DNA from: Bacillota bacterium
Lineage (GTDB): Bacteria; Bacillota; Clostridia; Acetivibrionales; JANLFN01
Length of the DNA: 64,000 bases
Direction: 5' to 3'
Assembly: GCA_023421675.1 (NCBI GenBank)
Contig: JAEZTC010000006.1
Coordinates: 62,001 to 126,000, forward strand
Of this stretch, positions 56,604 to 64,000 are shown piece after piece; positions within the stretch are counted from its first letter, which is position 1; every line of letters begins with the position of its first letter. The notes below the pieces were generated by a model. That model was given only the letters and a program-made list of their open reading frames with translations, did not search any database and was not told the origin of the DNA. Made by a program: the position numbers and the translations under genes.

Positions 56604-57047
56604 ATGATTAAATTTATTATGATGGTTGGTATACCTGGCAGTGGAAAAAGCTCTGTTGCCGCTGAAATTGTACAAGAGGAAAGAGGCATTGTTGTTTCGT
56701 CAGACAACATAAGGGAAGAACTGTTTGGGAATGCATCTAATATGGGGAAAAGTGGTGTTATATTTGGAGAAATGCTGAAAAGATCATTAAAAGAGTTAGA
56801 AAAAGGCAAAAGTGTTATCTATGATGCTACAAATATAAGAAGATCCGAACGAAAAAGCTTACTTAAAAAATTTGATAAATATTATAAGGAATGCTATTTC
56901 ATTAATGTGTCCCTTGAGGAAGCCTTGAAAAGGAATTTTAGCAGGAATAGACAGGTTCCGGAAGAGGTTATTGTAAAAATGTTTGAAAGACTGCAGTCAC
57001 CGGAAGTAACTGAAGGTTGGGATAATATTATAGTAATTGCTGACTGA
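56604..57047 (+). CDS. P-loop kinase (AAA_33, polynucleotide-kinase-like)
   Basis: A 147-residue P-loop protein. Walker A is VGIPGSGKSS, SSDNIREELFG is the acceptor-side motif, and VIYDATNIRRSERKSLL matches small kinases such as T4 polynucleotide kinase and its bacterial relatives. The substrate is unknown, perhaps RNA ends or a metabolite. AAGGA lies 7 bases before the ATG. The merR gene follows after 54 bases. Confidence 0.88.
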   Translation: MIKFIMMVGIPGSGKSSVAAEIVQEERGIVVSSDNIREELFGNASNMGKSGVIFGEMLKRSLKELEKGKSVIYDATNIRRSERKSLLKKFDKYYKECYFINVSLEEALKRNFSRNRQVPEEVIVKMFERLQSPEVTEGWDNIIVIAD

Positions 57048-57101
57048 AAATACGAAAGTAAAGCGCATTTATTATACAATTGTGTTTGAATTGGGGGTAT
57101 T

Positions 57102-57638
57102 ATGTATTCCATAGGTAAATTATGCAGGGAGTTTGGAATTTCAAGGAGTACACTTTTATATTATGATAGCATTGATCTTATAAAAGCATCTGGTCGTACT
57201 CCTGCGAACTACAGGCAGTACACTGAAGAAGACCGAAACCGTCTCTCGCAAATATGCACATTTAGAGAAGCTGGGATACCTCTTAATCACATAAAAGCTA
57301 TACTTGATAATGAAGGGACCAGTGAAGACAATGTGCTTGAAATGCGCTTAAATGAATTGAATCGGGAGATATACTATCTAAGGATACAGCAAAAAGTCAT
57401 TGTTGAAATGCTTAAAAGAAAAAATAAAACAGGTAAAAAAATGCCGCTCGACAAACAGACCTTTTTATCAATTTTTACTGCTGCAGGTCTTGAAGAAAGT
57501 CAAATAAATTCATTTCATGTAATATTTGAAAAAAAATCACCTGAATCTCATCAGTTGTTTTTAGAATTATTAGGACTATCAGATAAAGAAATTCAGGATA
57601 TACGTACATTCGCGAGGCATATAGCAATGAATACATAA
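57102..57638 (+). CDS. MerR family regulator
   Basis: A 178-residue regulator. The N-terminal winged helix is IGKLCREFGISRSTLLYYDS, followed by the wing NYRQYTEEDRNRL. A coiled coil near residues 85-110 joins the dimer, and a short C-terminal domain of about 65 residues is the likely effector site, without a metal-binding cysteine pattern. The MFS exporter gene follows after a MerR-type promoter, so an organic drug is the likely signal. Confidence 0.93.
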   Translation: MYSIGKLCREFGISRSTLLYYDSIDLIKASGRTPANYRQYTEEDRNRLSQICTFREAGIPLNHIKAILDNEGTSEDNVLEMRLNELNREIYYLRIQQKVIVEMLKRKNKTGKKMPLDKQTFLSIFTAAGLEESQINSFHVIFEKKSPESHQLFLELLGLSDKEIQDIRTFARHIAMNT

Positions 57639-57642
57639 ATTG

Positions 57643-57673
57643 TTGACCTGACTATAGCTTTATAGTTTATTAT
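57643..57673 (+). promoter_or_regulatory. MerR-type promoter and operator for the MFS gene
   Basis: TTGACC (57643-57648) and TATTAT (57668-57673) are 19 bases apart, the long spacing typical of MerR-activated promoters. The spacer holds the perfect dyad ACTATA-GCTT-TATAGT (57651-57666). Confidence 0.78.
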
Positions 57674-57707
57674 GAAAATATAAAGTTATAGAAAGGTCGA
57701 TTGTTTT

Positions 57708-58910
57708 ATGATAAATAAGAATTTTACATTGATTTGGACAGGTAAGAGTATATCCCAGCTTGGTGACAAGTTTTATTCCATTGCTCTTGCGTGGTGGATT
57801 TTACAGAAAACTGATTCACCTTCGATTATGGGAACATTTTTACTTGTTTCGGTGCTGCCGGGCTTGATTCTTGGGTTCTTTGCAGGTGTATTGGCAGATC
57901 GGTTAAGCCGCAAAACAATACTTATAGTTACAGATACGCTGAGGGGTTTTTTAGTACTTACAATATCGTTTCTGGCGATGTTTGGAGTTATTGAGGTTTG
58001 GCACGTTTTTGTCATTGGTATGTGTTTATCTCTTGCCACAGCGTTTTTTGACCCGGCTATACAGGCAATAATTCCTGAAATAGTCGAAAAAGAAGACCTT
58101 ACCAGAGCTAACGCGATGAGTCAGATGGTAAGCGGAGTGTGTACTGTTGCAGGTCCTCTTTTAGGTGCAGTATCTGTAAGCTTTTTTGGACTTACTGCAG
58201 TATTCATGGCAAATAGTGTTTCCTACTTTATTTCAACAATACTTACAAGCTTTGTATCCAGGCCCAAAGTCACTGCTAATTACTCTAACAAGAACAATTA
58301 TATTAGTGACATAAAAGAAGGTATCAGGTTCATTAAAAATCAGAAAAATATAATATTTGTATTGAAAATTATAGCCTTGACACACATTTTTGTCGGATGC
58401 CTGACGGTTTCACTTCCTTTCCTCGCAAATAGTCTGACAGGTATTGGCGTAAACAATCTTGGATATCTCGAAGCTGCCATGGGTACCGGAGTAATCGGCA
58501 GTTCAATTATAATTAAATCAGTAAGGAAAAATATTAAAAATGAATTTACACTGGTTAAGTTTATAGCCTTAATGGGTATTAGTTTTGGGTTAATAAGTAC
58601 ATTCAAATTCATTGGTATAAATACTACTTATATTTATCTTGTCATAATGGTTATCGTAGGATCATGCATAGCGTTTGCATCTGTGTTCTGGTTGACTCTT
58701 TTACAGAACAGCACACCTTCAAATATGACAGGTCGAGTTTTTAGTGTTTCTTCATTAATTGGAAACACATCACTTCCAATAGCATATTCAATATTCGGAG
58801 TACTTCTTAACATAAGCTCAATAAGTGTTCTGATGGCAATAAGCGGAGGCGGTTTATTGATATTATGTTTTAGTTTCTATTTTCAGAAAATTAAAATGAA
58901 ATCTTTATAA
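57708..58910 (+). CDS. MFS exporter (macrolide-efflux-like)
   Basis: A 400-residue major facilitator protein with about twelve membrane segments. The start FTLIWTGKSISQLGDKFYSI and the loop motif ADRLSRKTIL resemble Mef/MdtG-like efflux carriers of Firmicutes, which export macrolides and related compounds; the substrate here is unproved. Its promoter has the MerR signature, with the regulator gene directly upstream. Confidence 0.88.
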   Translation: MINKNFTLIWTGKSISQLGDKFYSIALAWWILQKTDSPSIMGTFLLVSVLPGLILGFFAGVLADRLSRKTILIVTDTLRGFLVLTISFLAMFGVIEVWHVFVIGMCLSLATAFFDPAIQAIIPEIVEKEDLTRANAMSQMVSGVCTVAGPLLGAVSVSFFGLTAVFMANSVSYFISTILTSFVSRPKVTANYSNKNNYISDIKEGIRFIKNQKNIIFVLKIIALTHIFVGCLTVSLPFLANSLTGIGVNNLGYLEAAMGTGVIGSSIIIKSVRKNIKNEFTLVKFIALMGISFGLISTFKFIGINTTYIYLVIMVIVGSCIAFASVFWLTLLQNSTPSNMTGRVFSVSSLIGNTSLPIAYSIFGVLLNISSISVLMAISGGGLLILCFSFYFQKIKMKSL

Positions 58911-58973
58911 ATATATGTCTTCAATGGTATAATTTTTTCAATATTATACTGGAGGCGTATTCTTATAAAAAAT

Positions 58974-59861
58974 ATGAGGTCAGAGAAAGAAGACTTTATT
59001 AAAATACAAAGTCTGGTCGGAGATGTTTCTGAAGATGACTTAAGCTGTGTTGATTGCTATGTAGGGGATGATATGGGAATATTCATACCAAGTGTAGGAT
59101 ACTGTAAATATGCTATAAAGCCTGCACACACACATCCGTCTTATTCCTTCATAATATCTTTTACTGGGGAACTTAGTTTTCTGGAGAGGAAAATTGAAAT
59201 ACCTGATAATAATCTTTTTGCAGCAGCTTTTGAACCTGATGTTCCTCATGAAGAGAAACAAATGGACAAGTTCACAAGATACTTGGCAGTTCAGTTTTCT
59301 CAAAAAATGTTTGAAGAGATTTTTAAACAATATTCTGATGGGCAGATACCAAAGCTGATTTGGACTCAGTTTGCTGTACACCGCGATATATTGTTTTATC
59401 TTAATAAGTTTATGTCTGAGTATGAAAACAGACTTTCGGGTCAGGGAAATCTAATGGGCTCAATAGCTGTTATAGTCGCACATTACCTGGTGCGTGGACT
59501 ACTTAATATTAAAGAGCATAATGCATTACAATCTGAGAGAATTGAAATAGAAAAAATAATCCAGTATATGCATCAGAATTTTGAACAAAAGCTTACAATA
59601 GGCGATTTATCAAAAATGTCTAATGTGTCAGAATCCACTTTTGTACGCTTGTTTAAGAGCGAAACAGGTTACTCCCCGATGGACTATTTAATCAGTATAA
59701 GGATAGAAAAAGCAAAAAAGCTGCTCAGAGAAAGTATAACGAGCATAACGGAGGTTTCATTCCTGTGCGGCTTTGGAAGCACATCGCACTTTTCATCATG
59801 CTTCACTAAACATATGGGTATCAGTCCTTCCAAATATCAAAATATGTTTAATTTGAAGTAG
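58974..59861 (+). CDS. AraC family regulator
   Basis: A 295-residue regulator with an N-terminal cupin-like domain (KPAHTHPSYSFIISFTGELS) and a C-terminal double helix-turn-helix: LTIGDLSKMSNVSESTFVRL and SITEVSFLCGFGSTSHFSSC, ending GISPSKYQ. The nearest GGAGGC is 17 bases before this ATG, which is long, so the true start may be a rarer codon a few residues upstream. It precedes a PNPOx-like gene that may be its target. Confidence 0.88.
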   Translation: MRSEKEDFIKIQSLVGDVSEDDLSCVDCYVGDDMGIFIPSVGYCKYAIKPAHTHPSYSFIISFTGELSFLERKIEIPDNNLFAAAFEPDVPHEEKQMDKFTRYLAVQFSQKMFEEIFKQYSDGQIPKLIWTQFAVHRDILFYLNKFMSEYENRLSGQGNLMGSIAVIVAHYLVRGLLNIKEHNALQSERIEIEKIIQYMHQNFEQKLTIGDLSKMSNVSESTFVRLFKSETGYSPMDYLISIRIEKAKKLLRESITSITEVSFLCGFGSTSHFSSCFTKHMGISPSKYQNMFNLK

Positions 59862-59962
59862 TACTACTACAGTATTTTATAAGACTTTGCTGTTTTTTTG
59901 AAAGTCCAGTTTAACTTCTTCCATTATAATTATATCCATATATATTAAGGGAGATGATATAA

Positions 59963-60397
59963 ATGGATAAATCTGAAGTACTAGGATTAATTGCTGAAAA
60001 TCCGGTATTTTTTCTGGGAACTACAGAAGGAGACCAGCCGAGAGTCAGGGGAATGCTGACTTATTCAGCTGATGAATCGGGTATAGTTTTTCATACGGGG
60101 AATATGAGAGATCTTTACAAACAGGTTGTTAACAATTCAAAAGTTGAATTATGCTTTAATGATTATAAAACAAGCACCCAAGTCCGTATAAGCGGTATTC
60201 TTGAAGAAATTAAGGATAACACTCTAAAGGATGAGATTGCAAATCATCCGACAAGGACATTTCTAAAGCCATGGGTAGATAGTATGAGTAAACAGGAATT
60301 CTATGATTCCTTTGTTATATACAGACTAAAGGGTGGATTGGCTTCGGTATGGTCAATGGCAAAAAACCTTGAACCGAAGACATATGTGCAGCTCTAA
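59963..60397 (+). CDS. pyridoxamine 5'-phosphate oxidase-like flavoprotein
   Basis: A 144-residue split-barrel protein. FFLGTTEGDQPRVRGMLTYS and GIVFHTGNMRDLYKQVVNN are the flavin-binding half-motifs, followed by VELCFNDYKTSTQVRISG. Members reduce or bind flavin, F420 or heme; a vitamin B6 role is not implied. A TATAAT-like -10 lies about 30 bases upstream. The gene ends at a bidirectional terminator. Confidence 0.88.
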   Translation: MDKSEVLGLIAENPVFFLGTTEGDQPRVRGMLTYSADESGIVFHTGNMRDLYKQVVNNSKVELCFNDYKTSTQVRISGILEEIKDNTLKDEIANHPTRTFLKPWVDSMSKQEFYDSFVIYRLKGGLASVWSMAKNLEPKTYVQL

Positions 60398-60420
60398 ATA
60401 TCATAAAAATTTGTTTTAAA

Positions 60421-60441
60421 AAAGGAGCCTAGGGCTCCTTT
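60421..60441. terminator. bidirectional terminator
   Basis: AAAGGAGCC and GGCTCCTTT form a 9-bp stem with a 3-base loop, flanked by A and T runs. It lies between the convergent PNPOx-like and EamA genes and touches the EamA stop codon. Confidence 0.85.
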
Positions 60442-61398
60442 CTATGTTTTAATACGGTCTGGGCTGAATAATGATTTTGGAGCCTTTGGGGCTGGCTGTT
60501 TCCCAATGAAATACAAACCACCTATAACAAATAATCCCCCCAACCATTGCTGCCAGCCTGTTTTTTCATACAGAATTAAAACTGATAAAAGTAGCGATGA
60601 AAAAGGCATCATGCCTGAAAAAGCTGCAGCAACAGATGCTTTACAGCGTTTAATACCTGCATACCAGAATATAAAAGCCAAGGCTGTTACAACAACTCCG
60701 TACCAAACAAGTGCCAGCCATTGAGTTAAACCTATGGATGCCAGGTGTGAAGCAGGGTGTTCAAAAAGAGACGGTACAATGCAGAAAATAAATGCAAGTG
60801 CTGAAACCAGTGCCGTTTGGATTACCGGATCTATAGCTTCTTTTTTGCTGTCTTTTGTTTTCAAACTATTTACCCGCGAAAAAATATTAAATATGGCTTC
60901 GCTCATTGCAGCGCAGAGTACCAATAAGTTACCAATCAAGTGATCCGTTTTAAATTTATTCCCTGGAAGTAGAATGCCTTGTATCAATAAAACCCCTGCA
61001 ACGGTTAAAACAATACCCGAAATACCTTCTTTATTTAAGGTTTCCTTAAGTACCAGCCAGGCAAATATTGCTGTAAATGCCGGGGTAGCTCCTGTTAAAA
61101 TACCAGCCTCACCTGAAGTCGTATTTAACAAACCCTGAAGAAGAAAAAGACGGAAAAGAAAAATTCCAAATAGTGCCTGGACAACGATTAATGCCCATTC
61201 TCCCATGCTTAGCTGTTTTATAAATATCAATAATTTTTTTCTGCAAATTGTCATAAGAAATGCAACGGCAAAAAACAGGCTTACAGCAGTTATTGTAAAT
61301 GTTCCAAGATATGGGGAAAGAAAATGAGCTGCAATAACAGATGTCCCTGCCAGGGTGAATGCACAAAAAAGATATATGCAGCCTTTTAAATGATCCAT
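60442..61398 (-). CDS. DMT family (EamA) transporter
   Basis: A 318-residue protein with ten membrane segments in two EamA halves. TSGEAGILTGATPAFTAIFAW and the second-half ALAFIFWYAGIKRCKASVAA are characteristic. Members export amino acids or other metabolites. The divergent MocR regulator shares its promoter region, so its substrate or inducer may be an amine or amino acid related to PLP chemistry. Confidence 0.9.
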   Translation of the reverse strand: MDHLKGCIYLFCAFTLAGTSVIAAHFLSPYLGTFTITAVSLFFAVAFLMTICRKKLLIFIKQLSMGEWALIVVQALFGIFLFRLFLLQGLLNTTSGEAGILTGATPAFTAIFAWLVLKETLNKEGISGIVLTVAGVLLIQGILLPGNKFKTDHLIGNLLVLCAAMSEAIFNIFSRVNSLKTKDSKKEAIDPVIQTALVSALAFIFCIVPSLFEHPASHLASIGLTQWLALVWYGVVVTALAFIFWYAGIKRCKASVAAAFSGMMPFSSLLLSVLILYEKTGWQQWLGGLFVIGGLYFIGKQPAPKAPKSLFSPDRIKT

Positions 61399-61420
61399 TT
61401 ATGCCTCCGATCTAATAAGC

Positions 61421-61468
61421 TTTAAATATAAAATAAGTATGGTATAATAATAGTCAAATAACTGGTAT
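61421..61468. promoter_or_regulatory. overlapping divergent promoters with GabR-like direct repeats
   Basis: Rightward: TTTAAA (61421-61426) and TATAAT (61443-61448). Leftward: TTGACT (61457-61452) and TATTTT (61435-61430). The hexamer TGGTAT occurs at 61440 and again at 61463 in the same orientation. Its complement ATACCA is the half-site known for the MocR-family regulator GabR. Confidence 0.55.
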
Positions 61469-61517
61469 GCATAAAGTGCCGGTTTATTATGAATTTGTGT
61501 AGTCCAGTTGGAGGTTT

Positions 61518-62909
61518 ATGTTTGGTATTCTACTAAACTATAAAAGTGAAATTGCATTAAAGCGTCAAATATACGATGAAGTCAAGAGCCGTATAATAAA
61601 CGGGTCGCTTGCAGAAGGTGAAAGTCTTCCTTCCACCCGTGAACTGGCTAAACAGCTCTCTGTCTCAAGGAATACTGTGTGTGAAGCCTATGAAATGCTG
61701 CTGTCTGAAGGTTTTATTCTAAGCCATCAGGGGTCTGCAACGAAAGTTGCAAAAGGTTTGAATATTGTTAAAACTGAACCTGCTGCCATTGTTAAACCTA
61801 AAATAATTACCGATAATCCAATCATCGCCGATTTTAACACAGGACAGCCGGATTTGCGCTACTTCCCCAAATATATATGGAACAGTATTTTACACAAGGA
61901 AATTGAAAGCATGCCGATTGAGCAATATGGCTACACCGGACCTCAAGGTTTATTGAAACTGCGTATGGAAATTTCAGACTGGCTCTTTAGAAGCAGAGGA
62001 ATCAAGGTCGATCCTGAAAAAATATATATAACAGCAGGTGCAACGTATGCACTGCATCTAATATCTGAACTGCTATGTAACAAAGATAGAGGTATTTTGA
62101 CGGAGGACCCGTGTCACCTTGGAATGCTTAGGGTATTAAACAACAAGGACTTCCCCATATATCCCGTAGCTGTAGATGAGCATGGGCTGATAACAGAGAA
62201 TCTTCCAGTAAGGAATGCAGCGGCTGTATATGTAACTCCATCCCATCAGTTCCCATTGGGCGGCATTCTTCCAGCATACCGCCGTGCTGATTTAATACGT
62301 TATGCAAGAGAAAACAATTGTTATATTATAGAAGATGATTATGACAGTGAATTCCGGTACTGTGGTGAACCTGTTGCACCAATTTATTCAATAGATAAGG
62401 AACATGTTATTTATGTGGGGACCTTTAGTAAAATCCTTTTTCCAGCTTTACGGATAGGTTATGTCATTCTTCCGAATGAGCTGCATGGAAAGTGGAAATA
62501 TTTAAGAACGCATACTGATGTACAGAATCCTCCGTTTGAACAGGCTGCTTTAGCGGAATACCTTGGTTCAAGGAAATTGGACAGATATGTTCAGAGAATG
62601 CGAAGGGTATATGGCGAAAGACGGCTTGTTCTTATAAATAGCTTAAAACAGGCATTTGAAAATGAAGAACTCCGTTTTTGGGGGGATTCAGCAGGTCTTC
62701 ATCTTGCAGTTCAGTTTAAAGGCAGAACATTTGACAAGGATTTTATAAATAACTGCAAAAGAAACGGTATACGAATTAATACTGTAGAACATCACTGTAT
62801 AAGTAAAGGTCTGCATATGGATAAGCTATTAATTGGATATGGCCATATGGAACCGGACGAGATCAGAGTAGCGGTTTCAGTGTTACATGGTTATGTTTCA
62901 TTAATGTAA
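61518..62909 (+). CDS. MocR/GabR family PLP-dependent regulator
   Basis: A 463-residue fusion of a GntR winged helix (residues 1-80, SLPSTRELAKQLSVSRNTVC) and an aminotransferase-like domain. The PLP lysine is in YVGTFSKILFPALRIGY, and the cofactor aspartate is in IIEDDYDSEFRY. The domain senses an amine or amino acid through PLP without full catalysis. GGAGG precedes the ATG. The divergent EamA transporter gene is the expected target. Confidence 0.92.
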   Translation: MFGILLNYKSEIALKRQIYDEVKSRIINGSLAEGESLPSTRELAKQLSVSRNTVCEAYEMLLSEGFILSHQGSATKVAKGLNIVKTEPAAIVKPKIITDNPIIADFNTGQPDLRYFPKYIWNSILHKEIESMPIEQYGYTGPQGLLKLRMEISDWLFRSRGIKVDPEKIYITAGATYALHLISELLCNKDRGILTEDPCHLGMLRVLNNKDFPIYPVAVDEHGLITENLPVRNAAAVYVTPSHQFPLGGILPAYRRADLIRYARENNCYIIEDDYDSEFRYCGEPVAPIYSIDKEHVIYVGTFSKILFPALRIGYVILPNELHGKWKYLRTHTDVQNPPFEQAALAEYLGSRKLDRYVQRMRRVYGERRLVLINSLKQAFENEELRFWGDSAGLHLAVQFKGRTFDKDFINNCKRNGIRINTVEHHCISKGLHMDKLLIGYGHMEPDEIRVAVSVLHGYVSLM

Positions 62910-62983
62910 TGTTTGCAAAATAATTTTGAAAATATATTCAATGAGACCATTCATTTGGCACATTGGGGACATGGAGGTTAATT

Positions 62984-63376
62984 ATGGAATACTCGGTAAA
63001 AACCACAAAATCAGATGATTTTATTAATATTACTAACATGGTAAGGCAGGAAGTCAGGCAGAGCGGTGTGAAAAATGGAATAGTTGTTACCTTTGTACCA
63101 CATACCACAGCAGGCATTACCATAAATGAAAATGCTGACCCGGATGTTGTACATGATGTTCTGCTCGGATTGAGGAGAGCTTTCCCTGAAAGTACACAAT
63201 ATCTACACGCTGAAGGTAATTCACATGCCCATTTAAAGGCTTCTGCCATGGGGTCATCTTGTACTGTAATAATTGAAAACGGTGAGTTGAAACTTGGAAT
63301 GTGGCAGGGAATTTATTTCTGTGAGTTTGATGGTCCAAGAAACAGAAAGGTATACATAAAAGTAATTGGCGATTAA
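62984..63376 (+). CDS. YjbQ family protein (secondary thiamine-phosphate synthase)
   Basis: A 130-residue protein of the YjbQ (UPF0047) family. The signature is FVPHTTAGITINENADPDV, with later HAEGNSHAHLKASAMGSS; the histidines form the metal site. Some members show weak thiamine-phosphate synthase activity. The start is at ATG 62984 with GGAGG 7 bases upstream; the frame is open from 62963. Confidence 0.92.
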   Translation: MEYSVKTTKSDDFINITNMVRQEVRQSGVKNGIVVTFVPHTTAGITINENADPDVVHDVLLGLRRAFPESTQYLHAEGNSHAHLKASAMGSSCTVIIENGELKLGMWQGIYFCEFDGPRNRKVYIKVIGD

Positions 63377-63408
63377 TGCGATTTTTTGTCATAAAAACAA
63401 ATAATTAC

Positions 63409-63437
63409 TTGCCTTTTTAGTGGAGGTAGTATATTAT
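63409..63437 (+). promoter_or_regulatory. promoter of the EAL gene
   Basis: TTGCCT (63409-63414) and TATTAT (63432-63437) are 17 bases apart. Transcription would begin near 63444, giving a leader of about 100 bases. Confidence 0.5.
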
Positions 63438-63441
63438 TTAG

Positions 63442-63520
63442 AAAAGCGAAGAAGCTTTTGATTTTTGTCAATGCAGCCTTTTGGAATAGTTCTTATTACT
63501 ATTCCGGAAGGCTTTTTATT
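63442..63520 (+). terminator. leader hairpins: terminator or attenuator before the EAL gene
   Basis: AAAAGC-GAAGAA-GCTTTT (63442-63459) is followed by a larger stem, AGCCTT with TGGAATAG pairing to CTATTCC and AAGGCT, ending in a T tract near 63520. The second stem ends about 22 bases before the EAL start. It terminates the yjbQ transcript or attenuates the EAL gene. Confidence 0.7.
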
Positions 63521-63542
63521 TTGATTTTTCGGAGGAGTAACG

Positions 63543-64000
63543 ATGCAGCTTTTGAATCTTAACGAAAATGAACAAAAAACATTTAAAATTAAAGAAATAG
63601 TGGATGAAAAAAGCTTGGTAGCGTACTTTCAGCCTATTGTATCTGTTGGAAGAAAAATGATATGTGGTTTCGAAGGTTTGGTCAGAGGTATAAACACACT
63701 GACAAATGAGTTGATTTCACCAATAGATTTGTTCAAGGCAGCACAGGATGAAGGACTTGTTATTGAGCTGGATAGAGCCTGCAGAGATATTGTAATTAAA
63801 TCTTTTGCCAATCTATATAGTGAAAACTCCAATATGTTATTGTTCCTTAATATTGATGCATCAATTATAGACTTTGTCGGTGGCTCCAACTATTTAATAG
63901 ACCAAGTTTACAGATATGGGATGAGGCCTGAAAATATTGTTATAGAGATCAAGGAAACAATAGTCCAGGATCCAACAGCGTTAAAGAAATTTATAAACAG
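63543..64000 (+). CDS. EAL domain protein (3' partial)
   Basis: The frame is open from ATG 63543, with GGAGGAG 5 bases upstream, to the window edge (about 152 residues). VAYFQPIVSVGRKMICGFEG then LVRG is the start of an EAL phosphodiesterase domain; the ExLxR motif is kept although Ala is replaced by Gly. Metal-ligand positions LFLNIDAS and VIEIKET follow. It should cleave cyclic di-GMP if the missing C-terminal half is intact. Confidence 0.88.
   Translation, partial: MQLLNLNENEQKTFKIKEIVDEKSLVAYFQPIVSVGRKMICGFEGLVRGINTLTNELISPIDLFKAAQDEGLVIELDRACRDIVIKSFANLYSENSNMLLFLNIDASIIDFVGGSNYLIDQVYRYGMRPENIVIEIKETIVQDPTALKKFIN

Noticed and set aside
59855..59875. AGTAGTACTACT palindrome at the end of the AraC gene
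   Set aside because: It overlaps the stop codon, is a short simple repeat and has no T tract or promoter nearby to give it a role.

Overview
The window reads as chromosomal DNA of a low-G+C, Gram-positive anaerobe of the Clostridia, most like the cellulolytic Clostridium/Ruminiclostridium group. The organism is inferred from gene content, AT-rich intergenic DNA, strong GGAGG ribosome sites, GTG and TTG starts, lipoprotein signals, an SLH-domain surface protein and clostridial-type Rex operators. No rRNA, tRNA, CRISPR array, prophage or intact insertion sequence was seen.

Layout. 1-5 kb: tail of an unknown gene, a putrescine biosynthesis operon (aguA, aguB, AEC transporter), then an iron-type alcohol dehydrogenase behind two tandem Rex-like operators. 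5-11.7 kb: VanW protein, DUF1801 protein, LtaS-like membrane sulfatase, small unknown proteins, a repeat-containing lipoprotein, ThpR and an MFS carrier. 12-24.7 kb: a GntR regulator and a ten-gene sugar-acid operon (ABC importer with two permeases, amidohydrolase, zinc dehydrogenase, UxaB, UxaA, KDPG aldolase fused to a VOC-like domain, KDG kinase). Palindromic operator candidates lie before both the regulator and the operon. No uronate isomerase is present, so the likeliest substrate is L-galactonate or a related aldonate or lactone rather than galacturonate.

24.8-34.5 kb: a decayed LuxR fragment, a diguanylate cyclase, an SDR, a LysM protein, a DUF815 ATPase, then an RNA-related cluster (TPR protein, two DEAD-box helicases of which the DbpA-like one is frameshifted, a cysteine-cluster protein, a CvfB-like S1 protein). 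34.7-42.7 kb: MarR plus an RND exporter, GTP-type PEP carboxykinase, a ferritin-like protein and a MalY/PatB lyase. 43-46.9 kb: a 1206-residue SLH surface protein followed by a nested hairpin and what looks like a relic of the MalY gene. 46.9-54 kb: AraC and cupin genes, and a four-gene MacAB-like ABC export operon whose last ATPase carries an AbrB-like tail.

54-64 kb: DUF2935 protein, a serine-hydrolase-fold lipoprotein lacking its catalytic motifs, a P-loop kinase, a MerR/MFS pair with a textbook 19-bp-spacer MerR promoter, AraC, a PNPOx-like protein, a divergent EamA/MocR pair with GabR-like half-sites, YjbQ, and an EAL-domain gene cut by the window end that has a terminator-like hairpin in its leader.

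Many starts were moved inside the longest frame to match a ribosome binding site; each case is noted.
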